Shown here in pieces: positions 1 through 11,900 of a stretch of DNA of 64,000 nt. Positions within the stretch are counted from its first letter, which is position 1. Each line of letters opens with the position of its first letter. The translations under genes were made by a program, and so were the position numbers. The stretch lies in assembly GCA_963576565.1 (NCBI GenBank), contig OY755046.1:60925471-60989470 (forward strand). Direction: 5' to 3'. The stretch is from Aspidapion aeneum. Taxonomy: Eukaryota; Arthropoda; Insecta; Coleoptera; Brentidae. A model generated the notes under the pieces. That model ran no database searches, was not told the origin of the DNA, and saw only the letters and a list, made by a program, of their open reading frames with translations.

Positions 1-23
1 ATACGAAATGCCTAGGATTCTTA

Positions 24-788
24 GGGCCCATCGGACCGACTTTTTTTTCCGTTTCTTAGAATACCTTATTTCATAAAATTTCGTTGCACCAAAATTAAAG
101 GCAGACTTATTCCTTTCTTAGTGTTGTTAGAATTAAGTCACCTTTTTTCGTGACTACAGTTCCTTAAGAGCTGCTTAAAGATAAGATGCTGGTCACATAA
201 TGTTACCCGTCGGGCATAGCCATAGCAACTGACAATACCTACAAATGAGCAGAGTGTTGTGATTAACGTGAAGGTGTCTTTTTGCAGTTTGTGAGTAATA
301 AAGTAAGAAACATGTTATTTTTTAAATATAAATTGTTAAAAAAAATCTTAAAATAAAGAAACATTATTTTGTAAAACTTTCTGCCTTTACACTTTACCCT
401 AATTTCATTATAATTTTTAGTCCTTTGGTTGTACCGTAGAGGACACCCAAATTCCACAGAGTCGAGTATCACCATCTCGATTTTATCATCTTCCAAATAG
501 TCTTCCAAAAATTCAAGAAACTTTCATTTTTTAAATAAATTTTTAAAGGAGGCTTGACACAGAAAAATGGCTTTTGACAAAACTATTTTGGGAAGTACTG
601 GGTGTTGTGGTTTTTCCATAGTTTAAAAATTTGGTTGGTTGAAACAGCGGTGTTGCCTGATTGGGTCACAAGGTTCATATGGAGAGGTGATTTTTGCTCG
701 GTGCAACAAATTTAAAAATAAGGCATGCTTAAAATTAAAGCAATTCATAGTTAAAAAAGGAAATTTTAAAAGTCGGTGCGATGGGCCC
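24..788. mobile_element. PIF/Harbinger-like nonautonomous element
   Basis: The ends are inverted: GGGCCCATCGGACCGAC on the left and its near complement (one mismatch) on the right. They are flanked on both sides by TTA (21-23 and 789-791), the 3-bp target duplication typical of PIF/Harbinger. The element sits in a degenerate tandem repeat inside the last VPS53 intron. A minus-strand reading frame at 263-508 has no recognised domain, and no transposase is visible. Confidence 0.65.
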
Positions 789-791
789 TTA

Positions 792-945
792 ATACATATA
801 TTAAATGCTTATAATTTCTTATACTAAATGCTTAGCACAAATATACTAGATGGTTAGGATTCTTTTACTAAATGCTGAGCATTTTTATATCAAATCCTTG
901 GCATTCTTACAGTAAATGAAAAGCATTCTTATATTAAATCCTGAT
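792..945. repeat. degenerate short tandem repeat in the last VPS53 intron
   Basis: Five or so imperfect copies of a ~27-bp unit built around ACTAAATGCTTAGCATTCTTAT run up to the splice acceptor at 949-950. A further unit is visible at 1-20, on the other side of the PIF-like insertion, so the insertion split this minisatellite. Confidence 0.6.
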
Positions 946-950
946 TTTAG

Positions 951-1141
951 GGATGACGAAAGCAGAAATGATTCTAAAAATCGTCATGACGCCGGTGGAT
1001 CCTCCGAAAAACTTCGTCGATCAGTGTAAAAAACTCTTGCCAGAATTACAACAGGCAGAGTTTAACAAAATTTTGGACATGAAAACCATTAAAAGACAGG
1101 AACAGGCGGTTTTGGTAGATCTATTTAAAAACCACAAATAA
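951..1141 (+). CDS. Vps53: VPS53 terminal coding exon (GARP/EARP complex subunit), partial gene
   Basis: VPS53 is a subunit of the GARP and EARP complexes, which tether endosome-derived vesicles at the trans-Golgi and recycling endosomes. The exon follows a TTTTAG acceptor at 949-950, begins with two bases of a split codon, and reads AEMILKIVMTPVDPP, then FVDQCKKLLPEL, then KILDMKTIKRQEQ before stopping at 1139-1141. These three blocks match the conserved C-terminal region of VPS53 (AEMILKVVM, FVDNYIKLL and KILDMKGLKR in the vertebrate protein). The ATG at 953 is an internal methionine and not a start. The protein ends soon after this block (VDLFKNHK), shorter than the vertebrate tail. The upstream exons lie outside the window. 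Confidence 0.85.
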
Positions 1142-1142
1142 A
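1137..1142 (+). promoter_or_regulatory. AATAAA poly(A) signal overlapping the VPS53 stop codon
   Basis: AATAAA spans the TAA stop of VPS53. If it is used, cleavage 10-30 nt downstream would leave a very short 3' UTR. A GT/T-rich stretch follows at 1150-1175. Confidence 0.45.
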
Positions 1143-1229
1143 ATCAAACATGGTCCGTTTTAAATTTTATTTGAAAAACTAAAAAATAGCTTGTGATGAT
1201 GAATGAAACCGTATGTATGCTATGATTTA

Positions 1230-1480
1230 TCTTCTTGTTCGTAGCTTAGAACCCCTCTGTAGCTATTCTTCTTCAGTTCATTATTTTTCTCGTCTCATCC
1301 GTTCTCCGTACATGTGCCAACCAACCTAATCTTCTACTTTTTATGAATGTCCATCATTTTCTGTTGGCCCTAGTCCAAAGATCTTACCAATAATTTTTCT
1401 TTCAAAAATTTTAGTTGCTCTTTATTCGCTACTATAAGTGTCCACGATTCGCCTCATATGTCACTACCCAACGATTATAC
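1230..1480 (-). pseudogene. decayed LINE 3'-end fragment
   Basis: The reverse strand reads in broken frames through a stretch resembling the GWHMYGERMRRE-type motif near the C-terminus of RTE-like LINE polyproteins. Many stops and shifts are present. It may be the downstream part of the element whose other remnant lies at 3150-3454. Confidence 0.3.
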
Positions 1481-1739
1481 ACTACAAGGGCAAACTCGCT
1501 GTTACGTCACCACTTGTGCTGGGCAGAAAGCGCGCCTATCGTTTTATTGAATTTTATGTGCTTTCAGAGCTATTTTCTTTATGCAAATTAAATTTTATGC
1601 AAAATTGAGGCATTGTACATTTAAAAATATTGTCTTTACAGGGATGATAAATGATTTTATATTTGAAATATCTGTTAAATAAATTAAATTTAAATACTTA
1701 AAGTAAAAAAAAAGAGCTACACATAATGCAGTACCTATA

Positions 1740-2449
1740 CAGGGTGTCCCATAACTTAGGGGCCATAGGCCAACAGGTGATAGAGGAGGTCATGTCTGAT
1801 AAAAAAGTTCCTATAATGCATGGGTCAAAACTCTTTCTTTGTAAAGATCCAGAGCATCAAAGTTGGCAATTTTTTTAACTTTTTTGATAATAACTTTTTC
1901 AAAAAACGCAGTAAAAACATGAAATTGGGTAAAGTCGTGTATCAGAACAAGAGCAATAAATTGAAATAAAACTTATTTTGAAAAAAATTAGTTGGTCAAT
2001 TTTTTTAGAAAAAACTATTTTTTTGGTATAAACTTTTATAAATGCCATATTAAACGCAATGTTTTTTTTATATTTTTTGTTAATAAAAACAAGCCTTTAG
2101 TGACACATAATAATAAATAAAATATTATTGATATTTTTTAAAAGAATAAGAGAATAAGTAAGCAAAAATTAATTAAAAAAAAAGATTATTTTTTATACAT
2201 TTTTGGAGGTAATTTTGACAGCCTGTATCGTCTTAACTAGTAATTTTATTAAAAAAAGGAGTATCAAATTTTTGAATCACAATTAGCTGAGTATTCAGCT
2301 GTCTGTGATAGATTTTCTTTTTTAAACATTAAAAATCCTATATCTTAAAAACAGATGTGTGTTGACCCCATGTTATATAAACTTTTTTTTCGGAAATAAC
2401 CTCCTCTATCACCTGCTGCACTACAGCCCTCAAGTTATGGGACACCCTG
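1740..2449. mobile_element. CAGGGTGTCCC inverted-repeat element, TA target site
   Basis: Inverted ends CAGGGTGTCCCATAACTT and its complement are flanked by TA on both sides. The interior is AT-rich with no reading frame. The termini match a family found repeatedly in this window (13532-15104, 35720-37638, 42047-42797), so this is a nonautonomous Tc1/mariner-like member. Confidence 0.7.
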
Positions 2450-2451
2450 TA

Positions 2452-3149
2452 TAATTTGCCCAATTGTTTTAAAAGTATGTAAAGAAATTATTTTGCGATA
2501 ATAATTAAAAACGGAAATATAGGTAGACGAAAAATTTATTGATTTATTTAAAAAAGGAAAAGCACAAATATTGTTCCAAAAAACAAAGGGAAAAAAATGC
2601 ACATAATTTATATAGTTTAATTATTACAACCCTTTTTTAAAGCATGTTAAGAGATTATTAATTAGATAATTAAAAAACGGGAATATAGAACATAAAAAAA
2701 GTATTTATTATTACATTTTTACAAACAAACAGAAAAGTTCAGATGCATACAATAAATTAAAAATAATAATATTTAATTTAGAAAAATATTCCTTTTCAAT
2801 TCACAATCTTTTGTAATTTTCTTGATAGATATTATTAAACAAGAAGCCCATTTGCTGAGAAAATCGTGGCCATTTTTTTACACTGTAACAAACGTTCTTG
2901 TCTGTCCTGAATCGAATTTTTACACACTGTTAACAAACCAAACGTGAAAATGTTTATTTATATGTCTTTTCTTAGTAGCACTGCACTAAAACAATATAAA
3001 AAACACAAACTATGCAGCGAAATATCAACAAAACTTTCTTGAAAATACGAATAACATCATATACAACGAACGCAAACAAAGGATTTAGCACCAGTGGTGA
3101 CGTCATGCCGCTCTTCTCACCCCGCACAATTTGTTAACACAGGTTAAAT
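2452..3149. other. AT-rich intergenic stretch without a recognised feature
   Basis: No credible reading frame, splice signal or RNA gene is seen. A short GC-richer patch near 3085-3135 (GTGACGTCA) resembles sequences at 1490-1520 and 23965 and may be transposon debris. Confidence 0.4.
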
Positions 3150-3454
3150 GGAACTAAGCAGTCCTTTATGTCTATAGTCCTTGGTCACTACCAGCCTAAA
3201 TATTGTAGTGTAGCTTTCTTGTTTAAGAGATCTCTTTAGAATCTTTGACTTGAGGAGTTTTGGATGAGCGAAAAAAACTTTGTGTTGATTATTCTCTGGT
3301 TTATTTTTTCGATAATAGACTTTTCTTTATTTGTGTTTGCTCCCAAGTATGCAAACTTTTCCAATTGCTTGCTATAACTAAGTACCTGAAAATTATGATC
3401 ATCTCTCGTTGATGAATTAATGTAGTTAGTTTTTGACCCTTCTATATTAAGCAT
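3150..3454 (-). pseudogene. LINE reverse-transcriptase C-terminal fragment
   Basis: The reverse-strand frame contains YLGANTNKEKSIIEKINQRI, a pattern typical of the region just after the RT domain in RTE-like LINEs (YLG, then a spaced I..RI). It is followed out of frame by a remnant of the IYKTLIRPVVTYG-type motif. There is no start and the frame is broken. Confidence 0.5.
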
Positions 3455-3718
3455 CTAATTGGTTGACATTATTCTCGATGAAAATTGTTTTACTGGTTCT
3501 TAGTAAGAGAAATAACAAAAAACATTTTTCATCAGAAATAATGTCATTAGTATTAGCATAAACTAATAATATAATAATTTATGGTATTAGTATGTGGATG
3601 TGACAGATATCTGGCCGAAACCTGTCACATCCAGCGACTCTACTTAGTATCAAAAATTCATTGAGATTTCTCGGTTTTATCTAATTTGAAGAATAGCTAC
3701 TCAGGATATACTATAGGA

Positions 3719-3742
3719 TATATATATATATATATATATATA
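3719..3742. repeat. (TA)n microsatellite
   Basis: About 12 uninterrupted TA units, close to the left flank of the satellite array. Confidence 0.9.
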
Positions 3743-4059
3743 ACGGAATTTTAAATTTATTAATAAGAAAAAAACGTCCTCCTATTTTAGAGTTCTGCAG
3801 TAATTACGTTTTGGTGAAATGTAATACTTTTAATTAAACAATTAATACAAATGTTAAATTTAGCATTTTATTATATTAGAACAATTTGAATAACAAAATT
3901 TCTTACATTTATTGTTAAAATGTAACTTGGTGGTTACAAAAATTATTATTTATTATATTTATATTAATAAGTGCTTATTTCTGTAAAAGTAATTTTATAA
4001 AATTAAAGTATTATTAAAAATATATAATTTTAACGTTTAATGAGAAATCACCAACCCTG

Positions 4060-7000
4060 CAATTTTCAATGCTTGATAACAAAAAACAGGCCTATTAAAA
4101 ATTAAAATTTATTGTAAATAATTACTATTTCTGAAACATTGTGCTTATAGATTCAATATTTCAAACCTTTTTTATCTACCTTAAAATTTAATAAGGTTTT
4201 GATGCAATTTTTATTGTTTAATCATAAAAAACAGCCTTGCCTATCAAAAATTAAAATTTATTTAAATAATTACTATTTGTGAAACATTGTGCTTATAGAA
4301 TCAATCTTTAAAACCTTTTTTATCTATCTTCAAATTTAATACTTTTCCTATAAAAGTGGATGCAAACTTTTGTTAGAAAAACGCAATTTTTATTGTTTAA
4401 TAACAAAAAAACAGCGTAGCCTATCAAATATTAAAATTTATTGTAAATAATTATTATTTATGAAACATTGTGCTTATAGAACCAATATTTAAAACCTTTT
4501 TTATCTCTCTTAAAGTTTAGTTTTTTTTTGTATAAAGTTCTTGATGTAAAATTATATTTTTGCCAGAAAAACGCAATTTTTATTGTTTAATAACAAAAAA
4601 AGAGCCTTGCCTATCAAAAATTAAAATTTATTATAAATTATTATTATTTACGGAACAATGTGCTTATAGAATCAATATTTAAAACCTTTTTATCTATCTT
4701 AAAATTTAATATTTTTCCTATAAAGGTCTTAATGTAAAATTATATTTTTTACAGAAAAACTAAATTTTTATTGTTTAATAACAAAAAACAGCCTTGTGTA
4801 TTAAACATTTAAATTTATTTTAATTACTATATGTAAAACATTGTGCTTATAGAATCAAAATTTAAATCCTTTTTATCTATCTTATAATTTAATATTTTTT
4901 TTATATGATGTAAAATTATATTGTTGTCAGAAAAACGCAACTTTTTTGTTTAATAACAAAAAAACAGCCTTGCCTATCAAAAATTAAAATTTATTCTCAA
5001 TAATTATTATTTCTGGAACAATGTGCTTATAGAATCAATATTTAAAATCTTTTTTATCCATATTAAAATTTTATGTTTTTCCTATAAAGGTCTTTGTCAG
5101 AAAAAAACGCAATTTTTATTGTTCAATAATAAAAAAATAGCCTTGCCTATCAAAAATTAGAATTTATTGTAAATAATTACCATTTATGAAACATTGTGCT
5201 TATAGAATCAATATTTAAAACCTTTTTATCTATCTTACAAATTTAACAATTTTCCTTTAAAGGTCTTGATGTAAACTTATATTTTTGTGAGACAAACGAA
5301 ATTTTTATTGTTTAATAACAAAAAAATAGCCTTGCCTATCAAAAATTAAAATTTATTATAAATTATTATTATTTATGGAACAATGTGCTTATAGAATCAA
5401 TATTTAAAACCTTTTTTATCCATATTAAAATTTTATATTTTTCCTATAAATGTCTTGATATAAAATTATATTTTTGTCAGAAAAAAACGCAATTTTTATT
5501 GTTTAATAATAAAAAAATAGCCTTGCCTATCAAAAATTAGAATTTATTGTAAATAATTACCATTTATGAAACATTGTGCTTATAGAATCAATATTTAAAA
5601 CCTTTTTATCTATCTTACAAATTTAACAATTTTCCTTTAAAGGTCTTGATGTAAACTTATATTTTTGTGAGACAAACGAAATTTTTATTGTTTAATAACA
5701 AAAAAATAGCCTTGCCTATCAAAAATTAAAATTTATTATAAATTATTATTATTTATGGAACAATGTGCTTATAGAATCAATATTTAAAACCTTTTTTATC
5801 CATATTGAAATTTTATATTTTTCCTATAAATGTCTTGATATAAAATTATATTTTTGTCAGAAAAAAACGCAATTTTTATTGTTTAATAATAAAAAAATAG
5901 CCTTGCCTATCAAAAATTAGAATTTATTGTAAATAATTACCATTTATGAAACATTGTGCTTATAGAATCAATATTTAAAACCTTTTTATCTTTCTTAAAA
6001 TTTAACAATTTTCCTTTAAAGGTCTTAATGTAAACTTATATTTTTGTGAGACAAACGAAATTTTTATTGTTTAATAACAAAAAAATAGCCTTGCCTATCA
6101 AAAATTAAAATTTATTATAAATTATTATTATTTATGGAACAATGTGCTTATAGAATCAATATTTAAAACCTTTTTTATCCATATTAAAATTTTATATTTT
6201 TCCTATAAATGTCTTGATATAAAATTATATTTTTGTGAGAAAAAAACGCAATTTTTATTGTTTAATAATAAAAAAATAGCCTTGCCTATCAAAAATTAGA
6301 ATTTATTGTAAATAATTACCATTTATGAAACATTGTGCTTATAGAATCAATATTTAAAACCTTTTTATCTATCTTACAAATTTAACAATTTTCCTTTAAA
6401 GGTCTTGATGTAAACTTATATTTTTGTGAGACAAACGAAATTTTTATTGTTTAATAACAAAAAAATAGCCTTGCCTATCAAAAATTAAAATTTATTATAA
6501 ATTATTATTATTTATGGAACAATGTGCTTATAGAATCAATATTTAAAACCTTTTTTATCCATATTGAAATTTTATATTTTTCCTATAAATGTCTTGATAT
6601 AAAATTATATTTTTGTCAGAAAAAAACGCAATTTTTATTGTTTAATAATAAAAAAATAGCCTTGCCTATCAAAAATTAGAATTTATTGTAAATAATTACC
6701 ATTTATGAAACATTGTGCTTATAGAATCAATATTTAAAACCTTTTTATCTATCTTAAAATTTAACAATTTTCCTTTAAAGGTCTTAATGTAAACTTATAT
6801 TTTTGTGAGACAAACGAAATTTTTATTGTTTAATAACAAAAAAATAGCCTTGCCTATCAAAAATTAAAATTTATTATAAATTATTATTATTTATGGAACA
6901 ATGTGCTTATAGAATCAATATTTAAAACCTTTTTTATCCATATTGAAATTTTATATTTTTCCTATAAATGTCTTGATATAAAATTATATTTTTGTCAGAA

Positions 7001-8110
7001 AAAAACGCAATTTTTATTGTTTAATAATAAAAAAATAGCCTTGCCTATCAAAAATTAGAATTTATTGTAAATAATTACCATTTATGAAACATTGTGCTTA
7101 TAGAATCAATATTTAAAACCTTTTTATCTATCTTAAAATTTAACAATTTTCCTTTAAAGGTCTTAATGTAAACTTATATTTTTGTGAGACAAACGAAATT
7201 TTTATTGTTTAATAACATAAAAATAGCCTTGCCCATCAAAAATTAAAATTTATTTTAAATTATTATTATTTATGGAACAATGTGCTTATAGAATCAATAT
7301 TTAAATATTTAAAACCTTTTTTATCCATATTAAAATTTTATATTTTTCCTATAAAGGTCTTGATATAAAATTATATTTTTGTCAGAAAAAAACGCAATTT
7401 TTATTGTTTAATAATAAAAAAATAGCCTTGCCTATCAAAAATTAAAATTTATTTTAAATTATGATTATTTATGGAACAATGTGCTTATAGAATCGCAATT
7501 TTTATTGTTTAATAATAAAAAAATAGCCTTGCCTATCAATAATTAGAATTTATTGTAAATAATTACCATTTGTAAAACATTGTGCTTATAGAATCAATAT
7601 TTAAAACCTTTTTATCTATCTTAAAATTTAACAATGTTCCTTTAAAGGCCTTAATGTAAACTTATATTTTTGTGTCAGACAAACACAAGTTTTTTTGTTG
7701 AATAACCAAAAAACAGCCTGGCCTATCAAAAATTTAAATTGATTGTAAATAATTACTATTTATAAAACATTGTGCTTATAGAATCAATATTTAAAACTTT
7801 TTTATCTATTTTAAAATTTATTGAAAAATTATATTTTTGTCAGACAAACGCAATTTGTATTGTTTAATAACAAAAAAAGAGCCTTGTAAATAATATTTAT
7901 TGTTAATAATTACTATTTTTCAAACATTGTGCTTATAGAATCAATATTTAAAACGTCTATCATAAAGGTGTTGATGTAAAATAATATTTTTGTCAGACAA
8001 ACGCAAAAAACAGCCTTGCCTCTCAAAAATTAAAAATTATTGTAAATAATTACTTTATGAAACATTGTGCTTATAGAATCAATATTTAGAACTTTTTTTT
8101 ATCTATTTTT
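4060..8110. repeat. satellite array: ~190-bp monomers, dimeric higher-order core
   Basis: The 'AGCCTTGCCTATC' box recurs about 22 times at spacings of mostly 173-191 bp. Each monomer also carries a constant CATTGTGCTTATAGAATCAA-type box. At the edges the copies are diverged. From 5140 to about 7040 two monomer variants alternate strictly (~191 and ~188 bp), giving near-identical dimers of 379-380 bp. Variant A reads ACCATTTATGAAACATTG and GTGAGACAAACG; variant B reads TTATTTATGGAACAATG and GTCAGAAAAAAACG. A 101-bp truncated unit lies at 7425-7526. No coding capacity is seen. The array lies between VPS53 and QDPR. Confidence 0.93.
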
Positions 8111-8639
8111 AAAAAATGATATATATATATATAATATAATAATTTTAAAATTTAATTATTACTAAAAACTATCTTTTCAAAAAAAAGATAAAAATTAACC
8201 ATCAAAAAGCTTTGTTGGGATAATTCAGCTAGGGGTGGAGTCTATTGTATGCAACAATTTTATTGATTGGGTAAAGAATCCATTTGACATATTTTGTAGC
8301 TTGACCTTAGATAAAAATACCTCTTATCTTTTTTATACAACTAAACAATTAATAAAAATATTATTCATATTTTAATAAGCCATCAAAACAAAAGTAAAAG
8401 AACCTTAGAGCAATGAACTAAGAACATTTTTATTTAAAAAAGATACAATGTGATTTTATTTTAGTCTGTTTGAACTACTACTAGTAATTTTAACCACGTG
8501 TTGAAAGTAATCTAACTTGTCAGAGTCAGATGGGACATTTCAAGTTCATTCAGACGAGAAGAAAAAATATTATAAAATACTTTTTCTTTTTTATAGTGCA
8601 CCATACCACACCACACCAACATAATTTAGTATAAGAATA

Positions 8640-8812
8640 AAAGTGAAAGGTACTTGGTTGTTTTACCGTGGCCTTAAAACTAGTTTTATAATTAAACTAT
8701 CTCGGTTTCAGGTGAGTAATAACCCACAAAACCGTATCTTTATCTAGGTTGTTATTGAAAAATAAATGTTAAAAAATATTTTTTATTTAGCAATATTTAT
8801 TTTTTGTTTTAG
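8640..8812 (+). promoter_or_regulatory. probable QDPR 5' UTR exon end and UTR intron
   Basis: A consensus donor CAG|GTGAGT at 8711/8712 and an acceptor TTTTGTTTTAG ending at 8812 bracket a ~101-bp intron just before the coding exon, so a noncoding first exon probably ends at 8711. The transcription start is not identified. Confidence 0.5.
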
Positions 8813-8843
8813 TTGTGAAATTCAACAGACTGATTATAGAACC

Positions 8844-8918
8844 ATGGCTTATGCTGGTCGAGTTTTGGTTTACGGAGGCCGGGGTGCTTTGGGGGCCAAA
8901 TGTGTCGCTCAGTTTAAG
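8844..8918 (+). CDS. Qdpr: QDPR coding exon 1
   Basis: Encodes residues 1-25, including [11 protein letters not shown], the dinucleotide-binding glycine motif. It ends at AAG|GTGAGG in phase 0. Confidence 0.94.
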
Positions 8919-11900
8919 GTGAGGTTAGGTTAATCTGTGGGTTAATATCATATATCTAGGGTTAATATAGTATCTAGGGTTCCTGTAATTGGGGGGGGGG
9001 GGGGGGGGGGCAGATATTTATATTGCATGGAAAAGGAGATGAAAAAACTTACCGAAACAATTTTATTTTAGCATTTTACAAACAAGCAGTTACTTGGTGT
9101 AGTTTTTAGTTTATTTGTTTATAGATAAAGTCTATACGCCCTTCTTTTACATGCGCAAAGTGCTCGGATTAGCACCAGTTTCAGACTAATCATGGCCCTG
9201 TACAGCGTGTCCCATTTTCGATGGGATTAAATGGGAAACTCGGTTATTATTAAAGATATTGATTTTCTGATTGCACCTTACCGTGCTCTTTTTTTGAGCC
9301 CTTAAAAATGGCGTAATAATATTTTTGCTATACCCCGTAGTTTCGCTAATACAGGGAGTTTTTGAAAAAATTGTATTTTTAATAATCCCTTGTATCTCGC
9401 TTATTTTGCGAGATACTTTTATTCTGTAAAAACATGTTTATGGCAACTTTTTTAGAAGAAAATAATGACGTTGTCAATTTTTTTAAATATTGTTTAGTTT
9501 TTGAGATATGGTATTTATCATAAAAAAATTAAATACGGACCTGGATTTTTTTATTACTATTTTGATTGGTTTCATGCTAGTATTATCATAAAATAATAAA
9601 AATTTTTTGTTTTAAGGTAAAAAAAAATATTTAATATTTAAAAAAAAAATTAGTCCGAACCTGGATATTTCCAACATAAATATAAACTAAAAATTGCTAG
9701 TTAAACAATCTTTAGTTCAACTGTTTTGATACTTAGCATATTAAAATGGTTTTACGTTAATTTACAGATTTATTTGAAACAAAGTCTACGAAAAATACAA
9801 AAAAAAAGAAATTATAAAAAATAACTAATTTTTCTGATTACCATTATGTGTAAGACATGGTTGGCATTTTTGAGTAATTTTTCTTAACGCATTTTGCATA
9901 AAAATATTTCTGCAATTTAAATATTGGGATTTTGTTGCTTGAATGAAGCAGTCAGACATATCACATTTTTCAAAATCTGGATATGGTCAATTTCTAGCCA
10001 ATTTAAAATAATTGTAAGCCATTCACAAAAATGACAAGTAAAATGACAATGTCAATTCCACGCTTTTGTTTTGTAAATTTCACGACCTGCTGTTCGGTTA
10101 TCAAATAATTAGTATGATATTATTTTTGTAATTTTTTAACGTTTTTTACTTTATTTATAAATCTTTTAATTATCATTTCAAAACAGATAAACTAAAAATC
10201 GTTCAACTAGTGTGTCTTGCAATTTTTAATTTAAAATTACGTTGGAAATTTCCAGGTTCGGACTATAATTTTTTTTTCAAATATTAAATAGTTTTTTTTA
10301 ACCTTAAATCAAAAAAATATTAAAGTTTTATCATTTTAAGGTAATAATAGCATGGAACTAATCAAAGTAGTAATAAAAAAAATCCAGGTCCGTATTTAAT
10401 TTTTTTATGATAAATACCATATCTCAAAAACTAAACAATATTTTTAAAAATTGACAACGTCATTATTTTGCTCTAAAAAAGTTGCCATAGAAAGGTTTTT
10501 ACAGAATAAAAATACTCTGCCAATATATGGGCCCATAAGCTCACACTAGGTACTATAGTTATAGTGTACGTGCGAGCTAATAAAACTAAAAACTGAAATA
10601 TATCTTAATCACCTCAAGACTAAATTACCTTTTGTTTGATACCACACAAGCCATGTATTGACTTAAACTCAAATTTTTGAAATCTACCCCCACCTTTAAA
10701 AAAACAAAAACTAAAATGTATTTTGTTTAACTCCGGACTCAATTACCTTTCGTTTGATATCACACACAGCATATTTTTACATAAACTCTAATTTTTGAAA
10801 TCTACCCCCACCCTTTTTGAAGAAAAAAAAACTAAAATGTATTTTGTTTAACTCCATACTCAATTACCTTTCGTTTGATATCACACACGCCATATTTTCA
10901 CATAAGCTCTAATTTTTGAAATCTTCCCCCACCCTTTTATTTGGCTTGTGTTCGGTGGATTTTGTTCATTTTCAAACGGGACCATCTCGACCCAAGACCC
11001 AGTCTAGGTACCAAATTTCATTAAAATCGGCCAAGCGGTTTTTGAGTTATACGCGTTGGTCGTTACAGACAGACATACAGACAGACAGACAGACAGACAT
11101 ACAGACAGACAGACAGACAGACGGCGCGACAAAAAAGTTTCAAAATCATCTGAAACGCAAAGATATATAAAAAATTTTTAAATCGGACCAACTTTTTTTT
11201 TCTCGAAAAAATTAGGATCACCATAGCTCACACTACTATAGTATAGTATATGTGTGAGCTAATATCTTGCAAACTAAGCGAGATACAAGGAATTAATTAA
11301 AATGCAATTTTTTCAAAAACTCCCTGTCTTAGCGAAACCATGGCGTATAGCAAAAATCTGATTACACCATTTTTAAGGCCTCCAAAAAAGAGCACGGTAA
11401 GGTGCAATCAGAAAATCGATATCTTTAATAATAACCGAGTTTCCCATTTAATCCCATCGAAAATGGGACACGCTGTACAGCAACCTCAAAAATCCCACAG
11501 AATTTTAAACAGTCTATTAACCTACTAAGTATATGTCTATTTTTTGCCACATTTTTATTATGTTCGGTAATGTTTTGCCTATAGGCACTATTAAATTGGC
11601 ACCTAATATCAGTCTTGCCTAGCATAGAAAATTCTATGTGGTTATTTAAACAAGTAGGACTTACTTTGCGTCTTTAACTTTTCACTAAAGTGCTTGATAT
11701 GGCACATTACCTTTGCCACCCACGCAGGATCACTTCGTGGATTGTTCATAATAAGACAAATAAAGCAAAAAAAATCATTTCGTTTTTCACAACTGCACAA
11801 CCAGTTTTCAGCATCGTAAATTTTTTTATTACTTGCGCTATAATTTTGGTTAATTTTTAGAATTTTCAGATCCGATCTATGTGGCCCTAAAGATTTTATT

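Noticed and set aside
263..508. Minus-strand 81-codon frame as a host gene
   Set aside because: It lies within the PIF-like element, matches no family I recognise and has no splice context.
4060..8110. Regular repeats resembling a CRISPR array
   Set aside because: Units are ~190 bp with no short repeat/unique spacer alternation, in a eukaryotic intron-bearing genome. It is a satellite.
10512..11262. Classification as a Helitron
   Set aside because: The CTAA end and 3' hairpin fit, but the two copies do not show a consistent 5'-TC start at an A|T site, so the class is left open.
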